DNA from: Gemmiger formicilis
GTDB lineage: Bacteria > Bacillota > Clostridia > Oscillospirales > Ruminococcaceae
DNA: 64,000 bases
NCBI RefSeq assembly: GCF_024462815.1
Contig: NZ_JANGCG010000003.1
Location: forward strand, 1 to 64,000
Reading direction: 5' to 3'
Under the pieces are notes generated by a model that was given only the letters and a program-made list of their open reading frames with translations, was not told the DNA's origin and searched no databases. Positions 7,826 to 15,536 of the stretch are shown in pieces. Numbering within the stretch: position 1 is the first letter of the stretch; the number at the start of each line of letters is the position of its first letter. Position numbers and translations under genes: made by a program.

Positions 7826-9316
7826 TTACAGCGCATACAGCTCGGTGTATTTGCGCTTGAGGTAGTCGGTGAAGTGGTGGGGGTCGAAGGGGCCGCCACA
7901 GAGGCTTTCCACCAGCCACTGGGGCTCCTTCATGCTGCCCCACTGCCAGACACGCTCTTTGAGGGCGGCCTTCAGCGGCTCCATGTCGCCGCGGGCCCAC
8001 TCGGCGTCAAAATCATGGGTCTTGCGCAGGTCATCAATGGCCTGTGCGCCGTAGGCACTGCCCAGCGCATAGCTGGGGAAGTAGCCGATGTCGCCCATCG
8101 CCCAGTGGATGTCCTGCAGGCAGCCGTGCGCGTTATCCGGCACGTCCACACCCAGATATTCTTTATACTTGGCGTTCCAGGCGGCGGGCAGGTCGGCCAC
8201 GGCCAGCGTGCCCTGTATCAGGGCCTTTTCCAGCTCATAGCGCACCATAATGTGCAGTGCGTAGGTCAGCTCGTCGGCTTCGGTGCGAATCAGGCTCGGT
8301 TCGGCACGGTTGGCGGCGCGCCAGATTTCCTCGGCGCTGACGTCGGCCAGCTGGGCGGGGAAAATCTCCTTCAGGGTCGGGTACAGGTAGTCCACAAAGG
8401 CGCGGGAACGGCCCACGATGTTCTCAAACAGGCGGGACTGGCTCTCGTGGATGCCCATGGTGGCGCCGCCGGTCACGGCGGTGTAATCGTAGTCGGGGTT
8501 GATGTTCAGCTCATACAGCGCGTGGCCGCCCTCGTGCGCCACACTGTACAGGTTGGAGAACATATCGCGCTCCATATAGTGGGTGGTGATGCGAACATCG
8601 CCGCGCCAGAACTCGGTGGTGAAGGGGTGCTCACTCTCGGAAAGATGGCAGTGCGCCGGGTCAAGACCCCACAGCTCCATAATCTTCTGGCTGACCTTGC
8701 GCTGGCCCTCCAGCGGCCAGTCCTGGTCGAGAAAATCGGTGCGCACGGCCTTGCCGCGGGCCTCAATGTCGGCCAGCAGCGGGACGATGGTCTCGCGCAG
8801 GGTGGCAAAGAAGGCGTCACACTGGGCGATGGTCAGGCCCTTCTCGTAGCTGTCCAGCAAGACCTCGTAGGGGTCGCGGTCGGGGGCAAAATAGTGGGCC
8901 TGCGCACGGCGGGCGGCAACAATCTTTTCCAGATACGGCGCAAAGAGGCTGAAATCGTTGGTGCGCTTGGCTTTGACCCACGCGGGCACGCTCTGGCTGC
9001 ACAGCTTTGTGAAGGCGGCGTACTCGTCAGCAGGAATCTTGGCGATTTCATCATACTGGCGCTGCAGGTTGCGAACCTCGGACTTTTCCTGCTCGGTTTC
9101 GGCGTCGGCGGCGGCCTCTTTCAGCAGGGCGGCGGTGTCGGCGTTGACCAGCAAATCAAAGCTGGCGCGGCTCAGCACCTCGGTGGCCTCGGCGCGGCCG
9201 TCGGCACCGCCCTCGGGGGCGACGGTCTCGGCGTCAAAATCGACAACGTTCAGCGCATAGCGGTAGGCGTAGAGCTGCTTTTCCAGCGCACGCAGGCGGA
9301 GAATGGATGCTTTCAT
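7826..9316 (-). CDS. M32-family metallocarboxypeptidase
   Basis: 496 residues, the normal length of the Taq carboxypeptidase family (about 500). The zinc motif HEGGH is at about residues 260-264, and the downstream HESQSRLFEN gives the third ligand, the family hallmark. The family removes C-terminal residues other than proline from peptides in the cytosol. The start was taken at MKASILRLRAL (ATG 9316): an upstream extension to 9451 would run through the promoter of the divergent glycosyltransferase. Monocistronic, followed by a GGDEF remnant and a terminator. Confidence 0.93.
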   Translation of the reverse strand: MKASILRLRALEKQLYAYRYALNVVDFDAETVAPEGGADGRAEATEVLSRASFDLLVNADTAALLKEAAADAETEQEKSEVRNLQRQYDEIAKIPADEYAAFTKLCSQSVPAWVKAKRTNDFSLFAPYLEKIVAARRAQAHYFAPDRDPYEVLLDSYEKGLTIAQCDAFFATLRETIVPLLADIEARGKAVRTDFLDQDWPLEGQRKVSQKIMELWGLDPAHCHLSESEHPFTTEFWRGDVRITTHYMERDMFSNLYSVAHEGGHALYELNINPDYDYTAVTGGATMGIHESQSRLFENIVGRSRAFVDYLYPTLKEIFPAQLADVSAEEIWRAANRAEPSLIRTEADELTYALHIMVRYELEKALIQGTLAVADLPAAWNAKYKEYLGVDVPDNAHGCLQDIHWAMGDIGYFPSYALGSAYGAQAIDDLRKTHDFDAEWARGDMEPLKAALKERVWQWGSMKEPQWLVESLCGGPFDPHHFTDYLKRKYTELYAL

Positions 9317-9387
9317 AAACAAAACCTCGTTTCCTGATTTTGAAATGGCGTTTGCTCTATCATACCATATTGCGTGCGCTTTTTCCA

Positions 9388-9416
9388 TTGCCAACCGGGC
9401 AAAAGTGTGGTATTGT
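9388..9416 (+). promoter_or_regulatory. Promoter of the GT2 gene
   Basis: TTGCCA, 17-nt spacer, TATTGT, 33 nt before the start codon. Confidence 0.65.
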
Positions 9417-9449
9417 GGATATATTAGTAAATAAAGGAGGCCGCCCGCC

Positions 9450-10295
9450 ATGACGAAACAGCCGCTTGTAAGTATTATTGTGCCGATTTACAACGCACAG
9501 GACCATATCGCCCGCTGCGTGGAGAGTATCCGCCGCCAGACCTACCAGAACCTGGAAATTCTGCTGCTGAATGACGGCAGCAAGGATGTGAGCCTGGAGG
9601 TGTGCAAGATGTACGCCAATGTTGATGCGCGCATTGTGCTGATTGACAAGGCCAACAGCGGCGTGGCCGCCACCCGCAATATGGGCCTGCGCGAGGCGAA
9701 GGGCAAGTATCTGCAGTTTGTGGACGCGGACGATACCATCCAGCCCTACGCCACCGAGATGCTGGTGCAGCGTGCGGAGGAGAGCGGGGCGGATTTGGTC
9801 ATTGCCCACTATAACCGCATCACGCCGCCCAAGCCCCGGGCCGAGGATGACCCCCGCCCCGAGCACCCTGTGAAGGTGCAGACCTTCGGCTTCCTGATGG
9901 AGGGGCCGATGACGAAGGAGGAGTTTGCGGCGGGCCTGATGCAGGAGCCGGCCAGCTTCTACTACGGCGTTATGTGGAACAAGCTCTACCGCGCTGATAT
10001 TGTGCGTGCCCACGATGATGTTATCTGCGCCGAGGATATGGACTGGTCGGAGGATCTATACTTCAACCTGAGCTATATCCGCTATGCGGAGCGCTTTTAC
10101 GCGCTGTCCACGCCGATTTACAACTATTTCAACACGCCGGGCAGTGCGGTGCACACCGCACTGAACCCGATGAACGTTGTGACCACCCGCGCTACGCTGT
10201 TTGCCTATTACAAGGAGCTGTACGAGCATCTGGGCCTGTACGAGGAGTACAAGCCGCAGATTTACAAGTATCTGGTGGCCACGGCAGAGGCGTGA
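9450..10295 (+). CDS. Family 2 glycosyltransferase
   Basis: 281 residues with a GT-A fold. Seen: VSIIVPIYNAQDHI at the N-terminus, LLLNDGSKD (nucleotide-binding), NSGVAATRNMGL, and the DXD metal motif as FVDADDT; EDMDWSEDLYFNL is the usual catalytic-base region. It transfers a sugar to a surface glycan; donor and acceptor unknown. The stop lies only four bases before a TTCTTTGCAAAGAA palindrome repeat and the protein is rather short for the group (usually 300-340), so the repeat may have clipped the C-terminus. AGGAGG precedes the ATG. Confidence 0.88.
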   Translation: MTKQPLVSIIVPIYNAQDHIARCVESIRRQTYQNLEILLLNDGSKDVSLEVCKMYANVDARIVLIDKANSGVAATRNMGLREAKGKYLQFVDADDTIQPYATEMLVQRAEESGADLVIAHYNRITPPKPRAEDDPRPEHPVKVQTFGFLMEGPMTKEEFAAGLMQEPASFYYGVMWNKLYRADIVRAHDDVICAEDMDWSEDLYFNLSYIRYAERFYALSTPIYNYFNTPGSAVHTALNPMNVVTTRATLFAYYKELYEHLGLYEEYKPQIYKYLVATAEA

Positions 10296-10299
10296 GGTC

Positions 10300-10319
10300 C
10301 CTTTCTTTGCAAAGAAAGG
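10300..10319. repeat. Perfect palindrome CCTTTCTTTG/CAAAGAAAGG
   Basis: A 20-bp perfect palindrome immediately after the GT2 stop; a related palindrome with core TTCTTTGTAAAGAA is at 10514-10537. The pair flanks 195 bp of hairpins and may be the ends of a small repeat element. Confidence 0.65.
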
Positions 10320-10356
10320 AACCGAAAGAAATTCCAATGGCTTGGCCCGGGAAATG

Positions 10357-10439
10357 CAGGGGGCGTCGGGGACGCCGCCCCCTACAGACTAGCCATTCAC
10401 CCGCAAGCCCCATCGGGCGAGCATTGCTCGCCCGATGGG
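10357..10439. repeat. GTAGGGGC-type repeat and adjoining long hairpin
   Basis: GGGGGCGTCGGGGACGCCGCCCCCTACA (written in parts: arm GGGGGCGTC, mirrored by GACGCCGCCCCC) at 10357-10386, then a separate perfect stem CCCATCGGGCGAGC/GCTCGCCCGATGGG at 10409-10439. Confidence 0.75.
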
Positions 10440-10472
10440 TTCCGGTGGGCTTTTTGAAAACCCATAAACAAC

Positions 10473-10505
10473 AAAAAGAGGGGCACAAACCCCTCTTTAT
10501 TTATT
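10473..10505. terminator. Bidirectional terminator between convergent genes
   Basis: Stem AAAGAGGGG/CCCCTCTTT with A-rich sequence before and T-rich sequence after, between the GT2 gene (plus) and the phosphatase gene (minus). Confidence 0.85.
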
Positions 10506-10513
10506 ATTTCAGA

Positions 10514-10537
10514 GTACCTTCTTTGTAAAGAAGGTAC
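10514..10537. repeat. Perfect palindrome GTACCTTCTTTG/TAAAGAAGGTAC
   Basis: A 24-bp perfect palindrome 12 bp after the stop of the phosphatase gene, sharing its core with the palindrome at 10300. Confidence 0.65.
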
Positions 10538-10549
10538 AACCGTCCCCCC

Positions 10550-11305
10550 TCACACCCAGCGGCCGAAGCGGTATTTGGGCAGCTGCGGCTCCGGTGGGTC
10601 TATCTCGTCGCCGAGGTAGACGCGGATGGCGTTCTTCTTCATCTGGGCGGCAACCTTGGGCGGCAGATGGTCAAAGCCGTCCTTTAAGTTGGGCGGGCGC
10701 TTGGCGGGGTGGTGGCAGTCGCTGGAAAGCAGATGCACGAGATTCCACTCGATGAGCTTGTGCAGCCAGCGCGCCGTGTGGCCGTCACGAATCAGGCCGG
10801 TGGCGTTTATCTGGGCAAGGCAGCCATCGCTGACCCAGTTGTAGAGCAGGGTCGGGTCCTCGGTCACAAAGGGGTAGCGCTCCACGTGCGCCAGAATCGG
10901 TGTGTAGCCCTGCGCACGGATGGCGTACAGCGTTTCATCAATGCCCGGCGGCTGCATCGTTGTCGGAAACTCAATCAGAATATAATTGGTACCGGCAAAG
11001 GCGAGCTTGCGCAAATCAAGGCTGGGCAGAGCCGTGGAGTAGAACACCTCGGCCCCCAGCTTGGCGGCCAGCGGCAGTCCCTCCGCCCTGACGGCGGCGG
11101 ATACCTGCCGGAAGGCGGCCTTGCGCTGCTCTACAAATTTTTCGACGGTGATGCGCTCATAATGAAAGTGCGGCGTGAACACGATACCCGCCGCACCGTC
11201 CTGCAGCTCCTTGCGGATGAGTGCCATCGACATATCCAGATCCCGGGCACCGTCATCAATCCCGGGCAGGATGTGACAGTGCAGATCAACGAGGGCGGTA
11301 CTCAT
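10550..11305 (-). CDS. cpsB: CpsB/YwqE-type PHP-domain tyrosine phosphatase
   Basis: 251 residues. The metal-binding PHP start is DLHCHILPGIDDGARD (residues 7-22), with further ligands in TPHFHYER and SDCHHPAKRPPNL. In Streptococcus CpsB and Bacillus YwqE this manganese enzyme removes phosphate from the tyrosine cluster of the partner kinase and so controls exopolysaccharide export. It is last in the surface operon and its start overlaps the kinase stop (ATGA). The symbol follows the family; the local name is not known. Confidence 0.92.
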   Translation of the reverse strand: MSTALVDLHCHILPGIDDGARDLDMSMALIRKELQDGAAGIVFTPHFHYERITVEKFVEQRKAAFRQVSAAVRAEGLPLAAKLGAEVFYSTALPSLDLRKLAFAGTNYILIEFPTTMQPPGIDETLYAIRAQGYTPILAHVERYPFVTEDPTLLYNWVSDGCLAQINATGLIRDGHTARWLHKLIEWNLVHLLSSDCHHPAKRPPNLKDGFDHLPPKVAAQMKKNAIRVYLGDEIDPPEPQLPKYRFGRWV

Positions 11306-12048
11306 TCATCAGAACCCTGCTGCTTGTTGTCATAGTAGCTGTAGGAATAGGCGTAGGAATAGCCGTCCTTGCGGCCGGACTTTTTGGCGTTGTAGCCGTT
11401 CATCACTACGCCGAGAATGTGGGCGTTGACGGCCTCCAGATTCTTTTTGCTCAGCTGTGCGCCCTGAATGGTGGTGACGCCGGGGCGCACAACCAGCAGC
11501 ACGCCGTCCGCCACGCGGCAGAGGACGGCGGCATCGGTGACGACCGAGACGGGCGGGGTGTCCACAATGACGTAGTCAAAGGCATTCTGCAACGCACCGA
11601 AAATCTTCTCGGTGATGGGGGTGGCCAGCAGCTCGGCGGGGTTCGGCGGAATCGTGCCGACAGGCAGAATCGTGATGCCGGTCTCCTTTATGCGGACAAG
11701 CGCCGTGGACAGGGTGCTGACATCGCGGGAGGTGATGACGTTCGTCAGGCCCGCATGGCCGCGGGGAATCCGCATATAGCGGGAAACGGTGGATTTGCGC
11801 ATATCGCAGTCCACCAGCACAACCCGCTTGCCGGAGCCGGCCAGCGTGATGGCCAGATTGATGGCCACGTTGGTCTTGCCCTCCTCCGGGACAGAGGAGG
11901 TAATCAGGATGGTCTTGCAGTTGCCGGAGGCAGAGAGGAATTCAAGGTTGGTGCGCAGGGACTTATAGGCCTCCGTAAACGGGAACGGCGCGTTGGGGCC
12001 GACGGTAAAGAGCTTGCGGTGGCTGGAAGTTTTCTTTGCGTTGCTCAT
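11302..12048 (-). CDS. cpsD: CpsD/YwqD-type bacterial tyrosine kinase (BY-kinase)
   Basis: 248 residues. Walker A is SSVPEEGKTN (51-60), the BY-kinase Walker A-prime is VVLVDCDMR (77-85) and Walker B is VIVDTPP. The C-terminus ends in a tyrosine cluster, GYSYAYSYSYYD, the autophosphorylation tail. The kinase works with a membrane activator (the Wzz-like gene just upstream, overlapping by four bases) and is reversed by CpsB. It probably gates polysaccharide polymerisation or chain length. All motifs are intact. Confidence 0.94.
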   Translation of the reverse strand: MSNAKKTSSHRKLFTVGPNAPFPFTEAYKSLRTNLEFLSASGNCKTILITSSVPEEGKTNVAINLAITLAGSGKRVVLVDCDMRKSTVSRYMRIPRGHAGLTNVITSRDVSTLSTALVRIKETGITILPVGTIPPNPAELLATPITEKIFGALQNAFDYVIVDTPPVSVVTDAAVLCRVADGVLLVVRPGVTTIQGAQLSKKNLEAVNAHILGVVMNGYNAKKSGRKDGYSYAYSYSYYDNKQQGSDE

Positions 12049-12740
12049 TTCCTTTTACCTCCCTCGTACTCGGGAATGACGCCCACAACGGTCAGATCCA
12101 GATACTTGGAGACGTCCTCCTCGTTGTTAATCTTGTTGTCCAGCAGAACCATCAGGAAAACGATGCCGACGCTGATGACCAGACCGGCCACAGCGCCCAG
12201 CGCCGTGTTGCGGGAAACGTTGGGGGAGACAGGCTCCGGGCTGATGGATGCGTTGGAGATAACCTTGACGGAGCCGGCTTCAACCGCCTCCAGAATGACA
12301 TCGGGGGAAATCTGGGTAATCTGCTCGCAGACCTGACGCGCCCATTCGGGGTTGTCACTGGTGACAGTAACCTTCATAACCTGTGTGTCATCCACGGCGC
12401 TGACCGTGACACGCTCCGCCAGATGCTGGTAGTCAAGGCTCAGGCCCAGATTCTGGATGACCTGATTCAGCACGGTATCGCTCTTGAGGATGATGCTGTA
12501 GGTGGAGACCAGCTTGGTGGCGGAGTTGATCTGGTCGCTGGTGACGGTGGCGGAGGTGTCCTGCCGGGTGTTGACAATCATCAGGGCGGAGGCCTCATAC
12601 TTGGGCGTCATCAGGAACTTGGAGACGCCGAAGCCCGCGGCGGCCAGCACCAGCGTGGTCAGGATGATGGCCAGAATGTGCTGGCGGACGGCGTTCAGGA
12701 CCTCCAGGAGGTCAATGGTCTCGTATGCTTCGTTTTCCAT
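12045..12740 (-). CDS. cpsC: Wzz/CpsC-type chain-length protein, kinase activator
   Basis: 231 residues. A short cytosolic N-terminus (MENEAYETIDLLEVLNAV), a first membrane helix (about 26-46), an extracytoplasmic alpha/beta domain and a second helix (about 178-200) followed by the cytosolic tail that activates BY-kinases. The pattern MTPKYEASALMIVNTRQ is typical of the Wzz family. The start at MENEAY follows AGGAGG; an upstream extension to 12803 lacks a site. Operon neighbour of the kinase by a four-base overlap. Confidence 0.92.
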   Translation of the reverse strand: MENEAYETIDLLEVLNAVRQHILAIILTTLVLAAAGFGVSKFLMTPKYEASALMIVNTRQDTSATVTSDQINSATKLVSTYSIILKSDTVLNQVIQNLGLSLDYQHLAERVTVSAVDDTQVMKVTVTSDNPEWARQVCEQITQISPDVILEAVEAGSVKVISNASISPEPVSPNVSRNTALGAVAGLVISVGIVFLMVLLDNKINNEEDVSKYLDLTVVGVIPEYEGGKRK

Positions 12741-12756
12741 GCAGTGGATCCTCCTA

Positions 12757-13626
12757 TCAAATGTTCTGGCGGCGTTTTTTGCGGCTTCCGGCGGTAAGGA
12801 CAAGGGCCAGAAGAATCACGGCAACCGCACCGTAGATGAGCGCAAACAGGCCGAAGCGGCCAAAAAGGTTTTGGAAATAGGTGAGAACCAGCTGCTTGAC
12901 GGAAGCGGGAGAGAGGCTGAGGTTCTCCAGATGCAGCGCGGGATAGATGGCCGTGGCGGCCAGTGCGCACAGGGCGGTGGCCGCGGTGAAGGCATAGGTC
13001 AGGCAGCGCACGCCGAAGCGGGGCGTACCCGCCAGACGCAGCATCAGGAAGATGCTGACGGCGCAGAACACTGCGGTAATGCAGACGGCGGCAGGGACAA
13101 CGCAGTTGAATTTTTCAATAATGGTGTACAGCTGGCTGGCCAGCGGAATGGCAACATAGTTGGAGTAATCCTGGCGGCAGGCGTCGGCCACGATATCGAC
13201 GGCGGACGCGATATCCTGGGTGACCTCTATGCCGCGGGAATCCAGATCGGCAATCAGATTCTCATAGGTGGAGGTCTGGATGGCGTCACGCGCATCCAGC
13301 GCTGTGTCCCCTTTGTAGAGGCGCGTCACCGCGCTTTCCATATCGGCGGTAATCTGGTCGCGGGAAATGGCGGCGGTCATTACATCGGCGGAGAAGCCGG
13401 AGGCCGCGCCGTAGCTGGTGTAGTTATCGTACAGATAGGTGTAGGCGGCCTCGCTGAAATCGCTGCGGGCAACCTGCTGTTTCATGAAGGAGGGGCTGCA
13501 AACGGTGGTCAGCAGCACCAGAAAGAGCGCCAGCAGCGTCAAAAGCAGGCTGGAAAGCCAGGACAGCAGCAGCGCCCAGGGGGTGCTGCCCTTGGACTGC
13601 GGGCGTGCAGAAGCGTTTTTACTCAT
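12757..13626 (-). CDS. Four-helix membrane protein of the sortase operon
   Basis: 289 residues; family not recognised. It has one membrane helix near residues 17-41, an extracytoplasmic domain of about 110 residues (helical, with one Cys), then three helices near 150-195, 205-225 and 250-275. The tail is RKKRRQN. An overall layout of helix, outside domain and three helices resembles small integral proteins that come with Gram-positive sortases or export machines. It starts 13 bases after the sortase stop and 17 bases before the chain-length gene, so it is inside the operon and probably works with one of them. Confidence 0.75.
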   Translation of the reverse strand: MSKNASARPQSKGSTPWALLLSWLSSLLLTLLALFLVLLTTVCSPSFMKQQVARSDFSEAAYTYLYDNYTSYGAASGFSADVMTAAISRDQITADMESAVTRLYKGDTALDARDAIQTSTYENLIADLDSRGIEVTQDIASAVDIVADACRQDYSNYVAIPLASQLYTIIEKFNCVVPAAVCITAVFCAVSIFLMLRLAGTPRFGVRCLTYAFTAATALCALAATAIYPALHLENLSLSPASVKQLVLTYFQNLFGRFGLFALIYGAVAVILLALVLTAGSRKKRRQNI

Positions 13627-13638
13627 AGTGCGACCCCC

Positions 13639-14349
13639 TTAGCTGTTTTTGTCCAGCACAGGGCCGGAGACATATTTGGCGTAGACGAAATAGCGATTCG
13701 GCGTGAAACCCAGTGCATCGAAGGGATAGCAGGTGTACAGAATCAGATTTTCGTCCGTGCGGGTGAAATCGTAGGCGGTTTCATCCTGATAGTCCTTGAC
13801 CGCCATATCGGTGACCTCATAGGTGTAGACACCGTAGTGGGTGGTGATGGTGACAGTCGCACCGATTTCGGTGTGCTGCAGGTCATTGAAAAAGGTGTTG
13901 TTGTGGCCCGCCAGCAGGATGGTTTTGCCCTCACCGGGGATGCCCGCGCGGGAGTCATCCACGTAGGTGCCGACGCCCTGATTCAGAATCTTGTTGGTGT
14001 CACCGTAGTAGACAGGGGCGTTCACGTTAGTGCCGGACAGGGTGATGGTGGCGTAGCGGTCGCCGCTGACCGGGTAGGTGATGGAGCTGAGAGGGATGCT
14101 CTCCGGCTGGGAGGCTTCCTCGGCTGCAGTGCCGCCGTTGATGACGGTGGCGGCGTTGGCCAGCAAATCCTGCGGCTGGGAATCCTCCGTCGTGGTGAAG
14201 AACCAGCTTGCCAGAGACAGATAAGGCCCTAAAACCGCACGGCCGACAGCAAAAATCAGCGCAGCGGACACCAGCGCAAAAAGCAGCGGTGCAACAAGAT
14301 AGGCCAGAGGACTGCGGCGGAAGAAGGATGGTTTTCTGCTTGCCTGCAT
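13639..14349 (-). CDS. srtD: Class D-like sortase
   Basis: 236 residues. N-terminal membrane anchor at about 16-38, then the sortase barrel with catalytic His149 (LAGHNNT), Cys207 (LYTCYP) and Arg219 (TPNRYFVY). The TLXTC-like block (LILYTC) and total length fit class D. It cleaves a sorting signal on exported proteins and joins them to peptidoglycan or another acceptor. The gene just upstream encodes a small exported protein with a matching C-terminal signal, the likely substrate. Confidence 0.9.
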   Translation of the reverse strand: MQASRKPSFFRRSPLAYLVAPLLFALVSAALIFAVGRAVLGPYLSLASWFFTTTEDSQPQDLLANAATVINGGTAAEEASQPESIPLSSITYPVSGDRYATITLSGTNVNAPVYYGDTNKILNQGVGTYVDDSRAGIPGEGKTILLAGHNNTFFNDLQHTEIGATVTITTHYGVYTYEVTDMAVKDYQDETAYDFTRTDENLILYTCYPFDALGFTPNRYFVYAKYVSGPVLDKNS

Positions 14350-14431
14350 AATGGTGGATTTCCCTTCTGAAAAATGAAATGATTTATGAAAAAGGCAGTC
14401 TACGGAAAGTTGACAGAACCTGTAATAACAA

Positions 14432-14483
14432 CGAAAACGGGCAGAGCCGAAGTTCTGCCCGCCGCCGGTGAAGAATCACCGGG
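14432..14483 (-). terminator. Partial terminator or processing hairpins after the surface gene
   Basis: Two adjoining stems, CCGGTGA/TCACCGG and GGGCAGA/TCTGCCC; the second is followed on the minus strand by GTTTTCGTTGTT. It probably lets only part of transcription run on into the sortase operon, giving more surface protein than sortase. Confidence 0.65.
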
Positions 14484-14497
14484 ACTTGTGCAACTGA

Positions 14498-15094
14498 TTA
14501 CAGTGCGCGCTCCTTGCGGACAGCCATGCCGAGAACGCCAGCAACAGCCAGAGCTGCAGCGACGAAGACAACGGCAGCGTTGTCACCGGTAGCCTTGATG
14601 ACGGCGTTGGAAGAAGCGACAACAGGGTTGGCAGCAGCCTTCTTGTTGGTCTCCTTGCTGGGGTCAACCGCCTTAGTGACGGTTGCGGCGCCACTCACGC
14701 CGTTGGCGTAAGCAGTAGTCTTAGCGACAACAGTGTTGCCCTGAACGCTAGCATCAATATAAGCATCGATGCCGGCCTTCTTCAGGATGGTCTTAACATT
14801 GTCAAGGGCAGAGTGAAGGTTGGTAACCTGGTCAGCAGCGGAGTGGTTCTCGCTCAGATAGGTCTTAACCTGATCAGCCTGAGCAATCAGGGTATCCTTG
14901 TTGGCAACCAGAGTAGCAACACCATCAGCGTCCAGGCTGTTCACGACATCCTCATAGCCAGTCAGGCCATAAGCATTCAGCTTGGCAATGATAGCGGCCT
15001 TGTCGGAAGCAGTGTCAGCGAAAGCGGAGGTTGCAAAGACACAAGCCATCACAACACCCAGCAGAACGGCAACGAACTTCTTGAAGTTGTTCAT
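14498..15094 (-). CDS. Small exported protein with C-terminal sorting signal
   Basis: 198 residues. Signal peptide at 1-26 (MNNFKKFVAVLLGVVMACVF then ATSAFA). The mature part is helical (about 27-115), with a Thr/Val/Ala-rich stretch of low complexity (115-165). The C-terminus shows a motif IKATGDN (166-172), a hydrophobic helix (173-191) and RKERAL, the layout of a sortase signal but with KATGD in place of LPXTG. AAAGGAGG precedes the ATG and the codons suggest good expression. It is first in the sortase/kinase operon. Function unknown. Confidence 0.8.
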   Translation of the reverse strand: MNNFKKFVAVLLGVVMACVFATSAFADTASDKAAIIAKLNAYGLTGYEDVVNSLDADGVATLVANKDTLIAQADQVKTYLSENHSAADQVTNLHSALDNVKTILKKAGIDAYIDASVQGNTVVAKTTAYANGVSGAATVTKAVDPSKETNKKAAANPVVASSNAVIKATGDNAAVVFVAAALAVAGVLGMAVRKERAL

Positions 15095-15536
15095 TGGTTT
15101 TTTCCTCCTTTCCTCGAAAGATGTATAAAGAATTACGTCTCTATACGCCATACGTATGGTAAGCGAAGCCTATCAAATATGGTGAAAAAATTATAGCATA
15201 CAAGTCGAAAAAAATCCAGCACTATCCAGAAAAAAAGTCAAAAAGAAAATGATATTCGGAAAAACTGCCAAAATAAGGCCGGATACACCGTGCGGTTTTT
15301 GCAGCGGGGTGTTGCGGCACCCTGCACAGGCAGGCCCTGGACGGCTGCGCAAGCGATATTTTGTAACGAAACTGCAAAAGCAACAGGCATCCCGCCTTTT
15401 TATGGGCGTGGATGCTCTTTTTTGTTTGTTTATATGTTGTTTTCGGGTTTCTGCGCTCTGCGGCAAAATGCGGCGGGGGCGGGTGGTATAGTCATAGCTG
15501 TCCGGACATACACTGTAAGTTTGCGGAGGGATACCT
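15095..15536. other. Divergent intergenic region between the surface operon and spoIIE
   Basis: 442 bp without a gene. It holds the surface gene promoter (TATAAT on the minus strand at 15190-15195, preceded by a weak TGGATT 17 nt away), a 0A-box-like AGTCGAA next to it at 15202, a hairpin GGGTG/CACCC at about 15307-15322, a T-rich stretch 15390-15450 and a TATAGT at 15487-15492 that may serve spoIIE. GGAGGG lies before the spoIIE ATG. Confidence 0.55.

Noticed and set aside
7826-9451. Longer start (9451) for the M32 enzyme
   Set aside because: The added 45 residues cross the divergent promoter and have no ribosome site; MKASILRL at 9316 fits the family start.
11221-12336. 371-codon plus-strand frame over the kinase genes
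   Set aside because: Antisense to BY-kinase; Gly/Asp/Gln-rich shadow composition.
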